DNA of 64,000 nucleotides from Marinomonas transparens (GCF_016463975.1 NZ_JAEMNX010000002.1:310001-374000), one strand, 5' to 3'; numbered from the stretch's first letter, positions 45,241-53,727 are shown. Notes: generated from the sequence alone by a model not told the origin. Program-made: numbers and translations.

Positions 45241-45475
45241 GTCTATTCTCTCTACTTCAACAACAACGCATTATAAATACCCTCTACTTGTATTTGCCTT
45301 TCATTCTAATTCGTGGGTCTAAAAAAGCTCGCTACCCTTAAATTTTCGCACGAACACAAGCAAAGCAACACAACCTGAAATAAAAAGGCAATTTATCCGC
45401 AATCAGCTCTATCGAAACGCGCCCGCACGTATTAAAATCAGCGCAAATCCCCTACCCCTTAGTTAAGGATCTTTC

Positions 45476-46690
45476 ATGCCTTTGTCGACCAGTCAGTCAA
45501 CTAATGTCGTAGTCGTTAGTAACTCTTCCGATAATCCATTTGCTATTGATATCGCCTATGCAATGGGTCAATACGATGACATCGCTGATTTGATCAGTAT
45601 GAAACAATTTATGAACTCTGAATTTTGCCCTCGCTTTATATCTGACGAGGCGGATTTTGAGAACATTGGCCGTAAGCTCAAAGGCAAATCTATCGTTATT
45701 GTAAGCACCGGTAGCCACACAAAAAGCCGCCAAGAACTCGCAATGACCAACTTCATTATTGCCCGTGCCGCTAAAGAAAACGGTGCCGCACGCGTTATTC
45801 TGGTTGAGCCAGATTTGTTCTACAGCGCACAAGACCGAGGCCCACACCATAACCTAGGGGAAACCAGTTTTGAACGTGACTTAAAAGACGTTAAGAAGTT
45901 TGATGGCCAACCCTTTACTGCCAAGCTCTATGCACAAATGCTAAAGCTTTCTGGAGTGGACACAGTGATGACCATTCACAACCATTCCGATTCCGTACAG
46001 AAAATGTTTAACGAAGTATTTGAAGGTGACTTTCATAACCTAATCCCTTATGAGATTTACGCGCACTATTTGTTGAATTCAAACATATTGAACTACGGCG
46101 AAGATGGCGAAGGACTGGTACTTTGTGCTCCAGATAAAGGCGCACGGGACTTCGTAAAAGAGATGTTCAATCGATTGGGGCTCAGCAAAGCAAAATTCAT
46201 CATGCTAGACAAAGAACGTACCCATGAGCGCAAGGTAGAAATCACCCTACACAAAGAAAGTGAACACACCTTTGACGGTTTAGATGGCGCTAGCATTATC
46301 TTATTCGACGACATGGTACGTACCGGCTCTACCGTCGTAAAATCTTGTCAGTTTTTACGACAAATCAATCCGCAACGCATGGTCTTTGCGGTATCGCATT
46401 TCTATGCCAGTGACGAAGGACGTGAGCGCATGGCACATCCGGCACTGGGTGAAATTTTAACGCTCAATACGCTACCTACTATTTTGAATCGTGATGAGCA
46501 GGGCCGTTTGCGTAAAAAGATGGTGGTATTAAAAGTAGAAAAATGGCTTGCTCAAGAACTGTGTAACATTCTCGACTTACCACAAACTCAAGAAGCTAAT
46601 CCTTATAAAATTGACATGTCGTCTAAGAATCCTCGGTTCAAACGCAAAATTTGGTTTAGCGAAGAGTTACAAGAACTACAGCCTAAATAA
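45476..46690 (+). CDS. Ribose-phosphate pyrophosphokinase-like protein
   Basis: A 404-residue protein of the PRPP synthetase family, about 90 residues longer than the usual 315. Conserved pieces are seen in the right order: the ATP-loop-like FYSAQDRG (compare YARQDR), the divalent-cation/His region MTIHNH, the catalytic flexible-loop lysine region MLDKERTHERKVE, and the PRPP-binding ILFDDMVRTGSTV. The extra length lies in the N-terminal half and in a basic C-terminal tail. It may be an active PRPP synthetase or a relative using another substrate. It is monocistronic and followed by a strong hairpin. Whether the genome also has a standard prs cannot be seen. Confidence 0.78.
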   Translation: MPLSTSQSTNVVVVSNSSDNPFAIDIAYAMGQYDDIADLISMKQFMNSEFCPRFISDEADFENIGRKLKGKSIVIVSTGSHTKSRQELAMTNFIIARAAKENGAARVILVEPDLFYSAQDRGPHHNLGETSFERDLKDVKKFDGQPFTAKLYAQMLKLSGVDTVMTIHNHSDSVQKMFNEVFEGDFHNLIPYEIYAHYLLNSNILNYGEDGEGLVLCAPDKGARDFVKEMFNRLGLSKAKFIMLDKERTHERKVEITLHKESEHTFDGLDGASIILFDDMVRTGSTVVKSCQFLRQINPQRMVFAVSHFYASDEGRERMAHPALGEILTLNTLPTILNRDEQGRLRKKMVVLKVEKWLAQELCNILDLPQTQEANPYKIDMSSKNPRFKRKIWFSEELQELQPK

Positions 46691-46693
46691 GCA

Positions 46694-46734
46694 TAACCTT
46701 CCAGCCTAGCCTATTACGTTGGGCTGGAAGGTTA
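46694..46734. terminator. Hairpin between the PRPP-synthetase-like gene and the next convergent gene
   Basis: A 12-base-pair stem AACCTTCCAGCC / GGCTGGAAGGTT with a loop of about 15 bases lies directly after the stop, between convergent genes. No T-run is obvious, so it may be Rho-assisted or serve message stability. Confidence 0.6.
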
Positions 46735-46771
46735 TCGATCTAGAGATTTTCCCTCCTAGAAAAAAGCTTAT

Positions 46772-47368
46772 TCAAGCCCGGAAAGTAAACAACAGCACAT
46801 CGATAAATTTTCTCTCTACCTGCACGTCTGCCGTTATAAAATCGGCTTTCTGAACCTCATACAAAAAAGGTTGTATCGCACGCAGCTTCTTAATCGCCTG
46901 AGGATCGTCTGACAAAAGTACAGCCACATAGGAAAAAGCATCGTAATAGGGAAAGGCTTGCTCGCGTAGGGCATCAAGATAAGAATCTACCGTTTCCTCA
47001 CCGAACACTTGCCTAATCGCAGTAACAGCAGCATACACACCAGCCCCTTCACACAATGCCGGCGTTTCTCGCCCAGCGTCGTTACCAACAAAACCGATTG
47101 GGTAAAGGCCTCGAACCATCTCTTGAATCACATCTGCCAACAACATAACGTCGTTCGTGAAACTGCGTGCTGGCATTTGAATTTTGTAACGAAAAGGTTC
47201 ACCGGAGTTTTCAAACAACACCACAGGTTTGGCAATATCACGACTCACTTTAAAACCATCAAATTGAGCTTCTGCCACGGCCTCACCAAATAAAAACTCA
47301 ACGGCTGGTAACCAAGCCGCACGTAATTTTTCTAACTTATTAATCTCTACAGATTGAGTGTCAGCCAC
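46772..47368 (-). CDS. Hypothetical protein, unknown function
   Basis: A 198-residue, mildly acidic, soluble-looking protein that I do not recognise. There is no signal peptide, membrane segment or catalytic motif. Codon use and composition look like the neighbouring genes, so it is probably real and native. Notable runs are the mainly helical first 30 residues (SVEINKLEKLRAAWLPAVEF) and the C-terminal VERKFIDVLLFTFRA. It lies about 150 bases upstream of the zinc-finger gene's 3' end on the same strand. Confidence 0.65.
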   Translation of the reverse strand: MADTQSVEINKLEKLRAAWLPAVEFLFGEAVAEAQFDGFKVSRDIAKPVVLFENSGEPFRYKIQMPARSFTNDVMLLADVIQEMVRGLYPIGFVGNDAGRETPALCEGAGVYAAVTAIRQVFGEETVDSYLDALREQAFPYYDAFSYVAVLLSDDPQAIKKLRAIQPFLYEVQKADFITADVQVERKFIDVLLFTFRA

Positions 47369-47522
47369 AACCTTACCCTTCTAAATTTCCAATAAAAAAA
47401 CAGAGCACAAACACTAGCTTGTAGCACTCTCCAGACAGGCAAAACCTTAACATATTGCAGAAGGTCAGGCAGGAAGAATTCAAAGACAAACATGGTAGAG
47501 ACAACACTAAAGAGCTTTCAAT

Positions 47523-47789
47523 TTACCTTAATTGACTGTCTTTACTTCCTGCACGATTATATAGGGAAAATTCTTTGTGGTTCTTTTCTTGCTCAGACTG
47601 ACATTGAATACACAAACGCACACCCTGAATAGCCAGACGGCGGGGTTCAGGAATTACTGCATCGCATTCTTCACAATGTGTCAGACTCTCCCCTTTAGGC
47701 AAACTGTTTTTAGCGCGTTCAACTTCAGCATCGACCGTCGCATCAATCTGCTCTTGTACCGAACCATCTTGCGCCCAGCCACTGGCCAT
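47523..47789 (-). CDS. DksA/TraR-type zinc-finger protein (YbiI-like)
   Basis: An 88-residue protein with one C4 zinc finger: CEECDAVIPEPRRLAIQGVR and then CIQCQ, the DksA/TraR spacing. The N-terminal half is short and lacks the long coiled coil of true DksA, as in E. coli YbiI. A role at the RNA polymerase secondary channel is possible by family but unproven for this subgroup. Monocistronic. Confidence 0.85.
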   Translation of the reverse strand: MASGWAQDGSVQEQIDATVDAEVERAKNSLPKGESLTHCEECDAVIPEPRRLAIQGVRLCIQCQSEQEKNHKEFSLYNRAGSKDSQLR

Positions 47790-47856
47790 CCAATAAACCT
47801 CGTTTAAACACTGTCTAGAAACCTCTTACTTGTTGATATTAATGCACTCAGAAAAA

Positions 47857-48486
47857 TTAGCGATTACTCAACAAGATCCCGCTGCCCATGCTAATAAACA
47901 ACCCGCCAGTAACTTTTGCTATTTTAGCTTCCATGTTTTTCAGGGAAAAACGCTGACTTAGACAGGTAATACCAAAGGCATAGCCAATATGCACACTGAT
48001 CACTATAAAGCAGATGGTGATAAACATGACCGAGAACTGTACATAAGCAGAGTTATCTAGAGTCAAAAACTGAGGCAGAAAGGCAGACAAAAATATCAGT
48101 GTTTTTGGGTTACTGGCAGAAACGAAAAAGGCTTCAACAAACAATGCTCGCCCTGATTTTTCTTTCAAGAATTTTCTATCCATGGCTTCAAAGGTCGATG
48201 TCTTACTCGACCTCAGCGCTTTAATACCAAGATAAATTAAGTAAGTACCGCCTAGAACCTTCATCACCAAAAACCAATTAGGCAAAGTTTGTAAAAGTGT
48301 CCCAACACCAAGCGCAACAAGACATACGATAAAGAACTGGCAAAAGAGATTACCAACAATCGTTATAAAAGCAGACTTCCAGCCGTATTGAATACTGTTT
48401 TTAAGTACCAACAAGACATTGGGGCCGGGCGAAAGCGTAGTGACTAAATAGGCCAAGAAGAACACCGTCCAGATATGAAATGCCAT
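47857..48486 (-). CDS. LysE/RhtB-family amino acid exporter
   Basis: A 209-residue inner-membrane protein with about six helices. It begins with the family motif TLSPGPNVLLVLKNSIQYG and contains LGIKALRS and NPKTLIFLSAFLPQF. The family exports amino acids such as homoserine, threonine or lysine. The substrate cannot be told. Single gene; the region upstream (48487-48880) holds what may be a gene remnant. Confidence 0.9.
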   Translation of the reverse strand: MAFHIWTVFFLAYLVTTLSPGPNVLLVLKNSIQYGWKSAFITIVGNLFCQFFIVCLVALGVGTLLQTLPNWFLVMKVLGGTYLIYLGIKALRSSKTSTFEAMDRKFLKEKSGRALFVEAFFVSASNPKTLIFLSAFLPQFLTLDNSAYVQFSVMFITICFIVISVHIGYAFGITCLSQRFSLKNMEAKIAKVTGGLFISMGSGILLSNR

Positions 48487-48535
48487 AATTTATCCCTAAC
48501 TAATTGAAATAATGATTTTTTAACTCTCTAGATGT

Positions 48536-48731
48536 TTATAAGCGAAGTAGTCGCACCATTCCCCTATCGTAAGCTTCACGCTCCTGCCATTCATCTTGTT
48601 TATCTTTTAGCTCAAACGGAAACTTATTGCTAATCTCTCCTAAAAAACAGTAAGCAAACGCTACAGACTCAACAGAGCGAAATAACGTTTAGGAATACAA
48701 AAAGTTTGAAGTAAAACGCATTATCCCCCAT
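48536..48731 (-). pseudogene. Possible frameshifted small-gene remnant
   Basis: In the 394-base gap between the LysE-type gene and the small secreted protein gene, one minus-strand frame (48536-48688) gives 50 protein-like residues. It includes AFAYCFLGEISNKFPFELK and ends RGMVRLLRL, but has no ATG, GTG or TTG at its front. An adjacent frame starts with an ATG at 48731 (MGDNAFYFKLFVFLN) and would join the first if one base were shifted near 48690. Together they would make about 65 residues. I do not recognise the protein, and no ribosome site is clear. The rest of the gap (48732-48880) shows nothing. Confidence 0.3.
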
Positions 48732-48880
48732 ATAAACAGCGAAAGCCGATGAAAACTTAAAATAATAAGGTATGGGGAAGCAGTGAAGTGGAAAATGAAG
48801 TATTGATAAAACAGGTCTTTTAAAGGGAAGAAGTCAGGGCAAAATATAAAACCTTACCCCGACCAAAATAACGTTAAAGC

Positions 48881-49225
48881 TTATGAATCGCTGCTTTCAG
48901 GAAATTCAATCTGAAACCAACTATCATCAAGGATGGCGCCCCAATTACCCTCAACGCAACCAGACGACTTATAACCGACTGGCAAACCATGAATACGTGC
49001 CACTTTCGCTAATGTAAACCATCGATCTAACTGAGAATGAGATGCTGGTACCACTAATCGTGTGATCTGGCTACACCCAGTTTGTACAACATCATCTTTC
49101 AAATCTATGTGTAATTGCCCCACGCTATCTATTCCAACGCGCTCAACCTTAGAGATGCCAACATCCGCAGAAGCGATACCAGAACTAAGAAGCGCAACCA
49201 GTGCCAACGTCAATTTAATTTTCAT
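48881..49225 (-). CDS. Small secreted protein, first of a tandem pair
   Basis: A 114-residue protein with a signal peptide (MKIKLTLALVALLSSGIASA). The mature part is about 94 residues with two cysteines (in VQTGCSQ and SSGCVEG), probably a disulfide. It is clearly a paralogue of the next gene: both share the pattern RVGI.SVGQL.IDL.D.VVQ.GC, the segment LDRWF.LA..ARI, and the end WFQI..PES. Probably periplasmic or secreted; no known domain. The pair arose by tandem duplication and has diverged widely. Confidence 0.72.
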   Translation of the reverse strand: MKIKLTLALVALLSSGIASADVGISKVERVGIDSVGQLHIDLKDDVVQTGCSQITRLVVPASHSQLDRWFTLAKVARIHGLPVGYKSSGCVEGNWGAILDDSWFQIEFPESSDS

Positions 49226-49274
49226 ATTCTTTTCCTATGCTTGATTTAAATAAATGACAATAATTTCTATTCAC

Positions 49275-49613
49275 TTAATCGTTGCTTTCAGGATAGGTAA
49301 TCTGAAACCAGCCAGTATCAAGCCACGCACTCCAACCATCAGTGGTACATGCGTTAGAACTGTATTCTATTGGTAAATCATAAATACGTGCATCAAGGGC
49401 CAATGAAAACCATCTATCCAACTGGGCGTGGTCTACTGGTACCAGTAGTCTTTTAGCATTAGCAAAGCAACCGTCTTGAACAACATTGTCTTGCAAATCT
49501 ATATACAATTGACCCACACTATTTATTCCAACGCGATCAATCTTAGAGCTGCCAGCACCCGCAGAAGCTATACTTGAACTAAGAAGCACAACCATGGCTA
49601 ATATAAATTTCAT
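49275..49613 (-). CDS. Small secreted protein, second of a tandem pair
   Basis: A 112-residue paralogue of the preceding gene. I start it at MKFILAMVVLL because GGAAA lies just upstream and the signal peptide then begins at the N-terminus; an in-frame ATG 13 codons earlier would add a non-signal-like stretch. Two cysteines (in QDGCFAN and SNACTTD) align with those of the paralogue. It is separated from it by about 50 bases, on the same strand, probably co-transcribed. Function unknown. Confidence 0.72.
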   Translation of the reverse strand: MKFILAMVVLLSSSIASAGAGSSKIDRVGINSVGQLYIDLQDNVVQDGCFANAKRLLVPVDHAQLDRWFSLALDARIYDLPIEYSSNACTTDGWSAWLDTGWFQITYPESND

Positions 49614-49963
49614 TTTTATTTCCTTATGTATTATTAAGCTAAGTGGATCCATTTATTAGCGTCAGCTTCTTATATTTTCATCAAATACCTGATGCCAACC
49701 ATTTCATTCTGGATTCGACGCCCATGTTAACAATAAGAAACATAAATACGATTCCCTCTTAGGGAAGGGACGTGATGTTTAACGACCAACTTTGGTCACT
49801 CAGCTGCATTGAAAGCCTCATTTATTAGTAAGATGAAAAAAGCACAGGATCGAGACAACATCCGTCAATTTATCCTCACCGAAGGTATGCTAGAATCCAA
49901 AACTATTCCAGCCGCAAGAGCGGTGGTTTAACTTAACTCATTTTTTATTTAGGAGATTACATC
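49614..49963. other. 350-base gap upstream of hupE, little recognisable
   Basis: The left part would contain the promoter of the two small secreted protein genes. On the plus strand a 33-codon frame (49833-49931) runs from an ATG without stops and ends 30 bases before hupE's ribosome site; it lacks a good ribosome site and may be chance. A small dyad GACCAA / TTGGTC occurs near 49783. No riboswitch pattern that I know is visible. Confidence 0.4.
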
Positions 49964-50548
49964 ATGCGTCTTAATGCGCTTAAAATGGGATTAGTGGCAC
50001 TGATTTCTGCCGCACCGGCTCTTGTATTTGCTCACGCTGGACATGAACACACCACCAGCTTTATGACTGGCTTTATGCACCCACTGGGCGGCTTTGATCA
50101 TTTGTTGGCTATGTTAGCCATTGGCCTTTGGTCTGCTAGCCTTGGCGGTCGCGCTTTATGGGCTGTGCCTATGGCGTTTGTTGGCACTATGATGGTTGGT
50201 GGCGGATTAGCAGTTGCAGGCGTACAAGTACCTTTTATTGAACAAGGTATTTTGTTGTCTGTGATCGTGATGGGCGCGTTACTTGTTGGTGCTGCACGCT
50301 TTCCTGTTGCGGTTTGCGCAGGGATTGCAGGTTTGTTCGCTTTGTTCCACGGCGCCGCTCACGGTATGGAAATGCCATTGAATGCGAATGGCGCTGAATA
50401 TGCTCTTGGTTTCGCAGCAGCAACCACTTTATTGCATGTAGCGGGCATTGTACTTGGTTCCATCATTGAACGCTTCCAAGCACCAATAATTACTCGCATC
50501 ACGGGCAGCATTATAGCGGTTGCGGGCTTATTTCTAGCGATTGCATAA
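49964..50548 (+). CDS. HupE/UreJ-family metal permease
   Basis: A 194-residue protein with an N-terminal signal-like helix ending FAHAGHEH, then about six membrane helices. The family motif HPLGGFDHLLAMLAIGLW (His and Asp for metal binding) lies at about 34-51, with a second His cluster FHGAAHGMEMP at about 125. Members carry nickel or cobalt for urease or hydrogenase. No urease or hydrogenase gene is in the window, so the user enzyme is unknown. An AGGAG ribosome site precedes the ATG. Followed by a strong terminator. Confidence 0.88.
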   Translation: MRLNALKMGLVALISAAPALVFAHAGHEHTTSFMTGFMHPLGGFDHLLAMLAIGLWSASLGGRALWAVPMAFVGTMMVGGGLAVAGVQVPFIEQGILLSVIVMGALLVGAARFPVAVCAGIAGLFALFHGAAHGMEMPLNANGAEYALGFAAATTLLHVAGIVLGSIIERFQAPIITRITGSIIAVAGLFLAIA

Positions 50549-50580
50549 GCAAGCGATTAGATAGCTAAAAAAACACCAAT

Positions 50581-50619
50581 AAAAAAACCAAACACCGGAA
50601 GACGGAGTTTGGTTTTTTT
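50581..50619. terminator. Bidirectional terminator between hupE and the aspartokinase gene
   Basis: Seven A, a stem CCAAAC / GTTTGG extended by CCG / CGG after an A-A mismatch, then seven T. Ideal in both directions, between convergent genes. Confidence 0.88.
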
Positions 50620-50661
50620 GTGACTAAATTTTAATCGTCGAGGTGTATTCTAACGCTCCCG

Positions 50662-52104
50662 TTAAGACGCCAAGCAGATTGCTCGACCGTGGTTATGCAC
50701 CTCTACCAGTTCTTTATGCAAGCTACAGATTGTTTTTTCATAGTCTTCTTCATCGACCACAAATTGCATGTCTACCTGACGCATGGATTGGTGCATAGCC
50801 AATACGTTCACTTCTTGCTCTGCAATGGCTTTTACCGCTTGCGCCAGCATGCCAGTGGTTTTCATGTCGCTGCCAATGGCCGATACAATGGCGACCTTAC
50901 GCTGAGTAATTTCAGCCCCTTCAAAACGCTCTTTTAGGAATCGCATGATGCGTTTTAGGGTTTTTAGGTTGATCGCCAAGTAGTGAGTAATGGTATTGGC
51001 ATTAATGTCTTTGGCAATAATGTGCGCATTAAACTGGTTTAACACTTCTAAAATAGACACATCAAATTGGTCTATTTCTCCCGCCATTTCTTGATCAAAC
51101 AGTTCTACCGCATACACACCACGGCAACCTGCAATGATCTCTACACAGGGGGCATCGCTCACGTAGTCACCCGTAATCAGTGTACCTGTGTGCTCTGGCT
51201 CGAAGGTATTTTTAACACGCAAAGCAATACCGCTTTGGCGCAAGCCTTTCGCCGCTTTCGGGTGAATCGCTTCCATTCCAAGATTGGCAAGCTGGTCGGC
51301 CACATCGTAGTTGGTACGACCAATCGGTACAGCGTTACTTTCACCCACCAAACGAGGGTCTGCACTGCTAAGGTGAAACTCTTTATGGATCACCGCTTCA
51401 CGGGCATGGGTCAATACGGCAATGCGGCTAAAGGTCATTTCACTGTAACCACGGTCAAAGGTCGACATCAAGCCCGTTTCGCTGTGCGCATAGCCCGTTG
51501 CTATCGGCAATTCTTTGGTCATATCAACCGCTTTAAAAGCATCTACAATGCGTTCATCCAACGACATATGACTTGGGCTGTTCCAACCCGTTAGATCGAC
51601 GAATACCGCATTAACACCATCTCGTTTTAACAGATGAGCCATATTCCAAGCGCTGTGCGCTTCACCAATACTGGCTAACATTTCACGTACGGTTGCTAGG
51701 TGCTCGCTAATCGAAAAGTGGCCATGCTGACAAAGGCGATGTAAATCTTCTAAGCATTCTTTTGCTTCTTGCAAACGGCTATTAAGAAATTCATTCGCTT
51801 CTTGAAGTAGCTCACCTGCACCAAATAATGTCTCGTTAATAGACAGCATGTTATTACGAACACTCTGCAAAGCAGCAGACCAATTATCCTGTTGGCGCTC
51901 TTGGGCAAACAAGGCATACACGCCGGCATCACCGGTTTTTTTGTGCTCTAACAACTGATCGGTTAATCCACCGTAGGCGGATACAACAAAGATTCGCTGG
52001 TAAAGGTCTTCACCTTGCGCAGGTTTAAAAATAATATTATCTCGCACCGAACGGTAGTCGCTCATGGACGTGCCGCCGATTTTTTCTACTGTGTGTTGTC
52101 CCAT
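50662..52104 (-). CDS. ask: Aspartate kinase, ectoine-associated type
   Basis: Phosphorylates aspartate at the start of the aspartate-family pathway. The 480-residue protein begins VEKIGGTSM, the variant of the kinase motif seen in the specialised aspartokinases (Ask_Ect) encoded with ectoine genes, in contrast to KFGGTSV of lysine-type enzymes. C-terminal residues about 320-480 hold two ACT-type domains. Ask_Ect enzymes are known to resist feedback by lysine and threonine. No ectA, ectB or ectC lies in the window, so this copy is away from, or without, its usual partners. Single gene on its strand. Confidence 0.85.
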   Translation of the reverse strand: MGQHTVEKIGGTSMSDYRSVRDNIIFKPAQGEDLYQRIFVVSAYGGLTDQLLEHKKTGDAGVYALFAQERQQDNWSAALQSVRNNMLSINETLFGAGELLQEANEFLNSRLQEAKECLEDLHRLCQHGHFSISEHLATVREMLASIGEAHSAWNMAHLLKRDGVNAVFVDLTGWNSPSHMSLDERIVDAFKAVDMTKELPIATGYAHSETGLMSTFDRGYSEMTFSRIAVLTHAREAVIHKEFHLSSADPRLVGESNAVPIGRTNYDVADQLANLGMEAIHPKAAKGLRQSGIALRVKNTFEPEHTGTLITGDYVSDAPCVEIIAGCRGVYAVELFDQEMAGEIDQFDVSILEVLNQFNAHIIAKDINANTITHYLAINLKTLKRIMRFLKERFEGAEITQRKVAIVSAIGSDMKTTGMLAQAVKAIAEQEVNVLAMHQSMRQVDMQFVVDEEDYEKTICSLHKELVEVHNHGRAICLAS

Positions 52105-52312
52105 TACTTAACCTAATAGATTCAAAAGCTGAATAGCGTACTTCAGCCGTAGTAAAACGCTGCGGCAATAGTGTCATAAGGCCGCCTAAAAATTAAGCAC
52201 CAAATGCATGTTTGACATAATTATGAAATGTTGCGCTTTGAAGTAGCGCATAGACCGAAGAATCGTCTGGTTTTCTGATGGCTTCCCTTGACAGGAAGAT
52301 GACCGTAAACGG

Positions 52313-52342
52313 CAAAAGCCCCATAATTTTATGGGGCTTTTG
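52313..52342. terminator. Strong hairpin after the DUF2061 gene
   Basis: A perfect 14-base-pair stem CAAAAGCCCCATAA / TTATGGGGCTTTTG with two loop bases, directly past the stop of the minus-strand DUF2061 gene, ending in four T on either strand. Confidence 0.8.
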
Positions 52343-52353
52343 TGCCAAGCAGA

Positions 52354-52593
52354 TCACATGGATTTTAACGCGTAGCTTTCCCCTGTGGATTGAAAGATCT
52401 TGGCCATCATTGATGGTGAATTCGATTGAGACATTCTATTCCAAATCTTTTCATGAAAATAAAAAGCAACCGTATTAATAGCTGGCTCCACTATGGCCAC
52501 TAAACCACCGACAATAAAGCTGCCGGTAATGAGATAAGCCACGGTGAAGGCAATAGAAAAGTGCATGATGGCGAAGGTAATAGTTTTAGTCAT
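52354..52593 (-). CDS. DUF2061 small membrane protein
   Basis: A 79-residue protein with two hydrophobic helices. The pattern KT..FAIMHFSIAFTVAY, ITGSFIVGGLVAIVEPAINT and AFYFHEKIW is the DUF2061 signature. Function is unknown for the family. The C-terminal 25 residues are polar and less conserved. It lies 93 bases downstream of the MerR-type gene on the same strand. Confidence 0.85.
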   Translation of the reverse strand: MTKTITFAIMHFSIAFTVAYLITGSFIVGGLVAIVEPAINTVAFYFHEKIWNRMSQSNSPSMMAKIFQSTGESYALKSM

Positions 52594-52686
52594 TTGATTC
52601 TCTCCTCTTTATTTAATAAAGATATTAGAGAAAGATGAGCCATCGTTAAAATTTATTATCGATATAAATGTAATAGCTTTAGACTT

Positions 52687-53628
52687 TTATTGCGAATGAA
52701 TCACACCGCTTTCCATGACTTCAATAAAGCCAACGACCGCTTCTAATGCATCGGAATAAACCGTTACCTTGCCTAAGCTTGTCATGTCGGCGTCATTCGC
52801 TGCCAACCAAAAACTGGCGCCAATAGCGGCAACAGGCTTATGCCATTGCTGCATTTGCTGCAATAACTCAGTGGCTTTTCCAGCCTGCTCATTGCCACAA
52901 AATGCCACCACGCCTTGCGCTTGCACGCCATTCAACACAGCGGTCCAATCTTGAGCCTGCATCACATTTGGTACTACTCGACAGACAAAACCTTTATCCG
53001 ACAAAAGTGCCGCTGCCATATAGCACCAAAGCGTTCGTTGTGAGGACAGCCCTGTCACCAACACCTTGGCAGCCTTTTTACGCTGGGATTTAACACTGGC
53101 TAAGCGATTCGATAGAACGTGGATTAATTGCATTTCACAACAAGCCAAAGCGGCACTTTCATCTAGTTTTTCGAAACTCGGCAATAGCCAATTTCGTATT
53201 GCAATAGCGGCGGGGTACTGAGAAAACACCTGCTGGTAGAGTTGTTCGATTTTCTCTTCTCGATAATTTTTTGCCGCTTCAATTAAGGTGTTTTGTAATG
53301 CGAGCCATTCATTTGTAGACGACGCCTCTTCGACAGAAACACCTTGATCCAACAAAGCTCGCACTTTACTGACCGCCACGCCTTGCTGAATCCAACGCAA
53401 TATCGCTTCAACCCGCTGCACATCGGCTTCACCGTAGAGACGATGACCTTTTGCTGTACGCTTAGGTTTTAATAATCCATAGCGACGCTCCCATGCCCTT
53501 AAGGTGACAGAGTTTACTCCTGTCTTTAAAGACAAGTCTCGTATAGGAAAGTAGTTCTGATCTTCGGAAAGTCGCTCCAGATCAGACGGCGATTTAGCAG
53601 GGAAAACGTTATTATCTGATTCACTCAT
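52687..53628 (-). CDS. MerR-family regulator of the photolyase cassette (LitR/CarH-like)
   Basis: A 313-residue regulator. The MerR DNA-binding domain (about residues 25-95) has YFPIRDLSLKTGVNSVTLR and AWERRYGLLKPKRTAKGHRLY, the LitR/CarH/MlrA form. The C-terminal 200 residues have the length and layout of the cobalamin-binding light-sensor domain. However, the base-off ligand motif (E/DxHxxG) is replaced by SSQRTLW after KVLVTG, so B12 may not bind in the usual way. It is divergent from a putative oxidoreductase-photolyase operon across a 210-base region with inverted repeats. Light- or stress-dependent repression of that operon is the natural inference. Confidence 0.85.
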   Translation of the reverse strand: MSESDNNVFPAKSPSDLERLSEDQNYFPIRDLSLKTGVNSVTLRAWERRYGLLKPKRTAKGHRLYGEADVQRVEAILRWIQQGVAVSKVRALLDQGVSVEEASSTNEWLALQNTLIEAAKNYREEKIEQLYQQVFSQYPAAIAIRNWLLPSFEKLDESAALACCEMQLIHVLSNRLASVKSQRKKAAKVLVTGLSSQRTLWCYMAAALLSDKGFVCRVVPNVMQAQDWTAVLNGVQAQGVVAFCGNEQAGKATELLQQMQQWHKPVAAIGASFWLAANDADMTSLGKVTVYSDALEAVVGFIEVMESGVIHSQ

Positions 53629-53727
53629 AGGGTTACCAACAACTCGCTATTTTAACCTTCACATCGTGCAATTCTTATCATCGTCATAATAAGCGAAAGC
53701 CGCAATAAACTTATACATGAATTTATT

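Noticed and set aside
49614-49963. Possible cobalamin or nickel riboswitch upstream of hupE
   Set aside because: No B12-box or NiCo-type conserved elements could be found in the 350 bases.
49964-50548. hupE as evidence for a urease or hydrogenase locus
   Set aside because: No urease or hydrogenase structural or accessory gene lies on either side.
51067-51594. Plus-strand 175-codon open frame inside the aspartokinase gene
   Set aside because: Long but antisense; the product looks like random low-complexity sequence and the sense strand has full family motifs.
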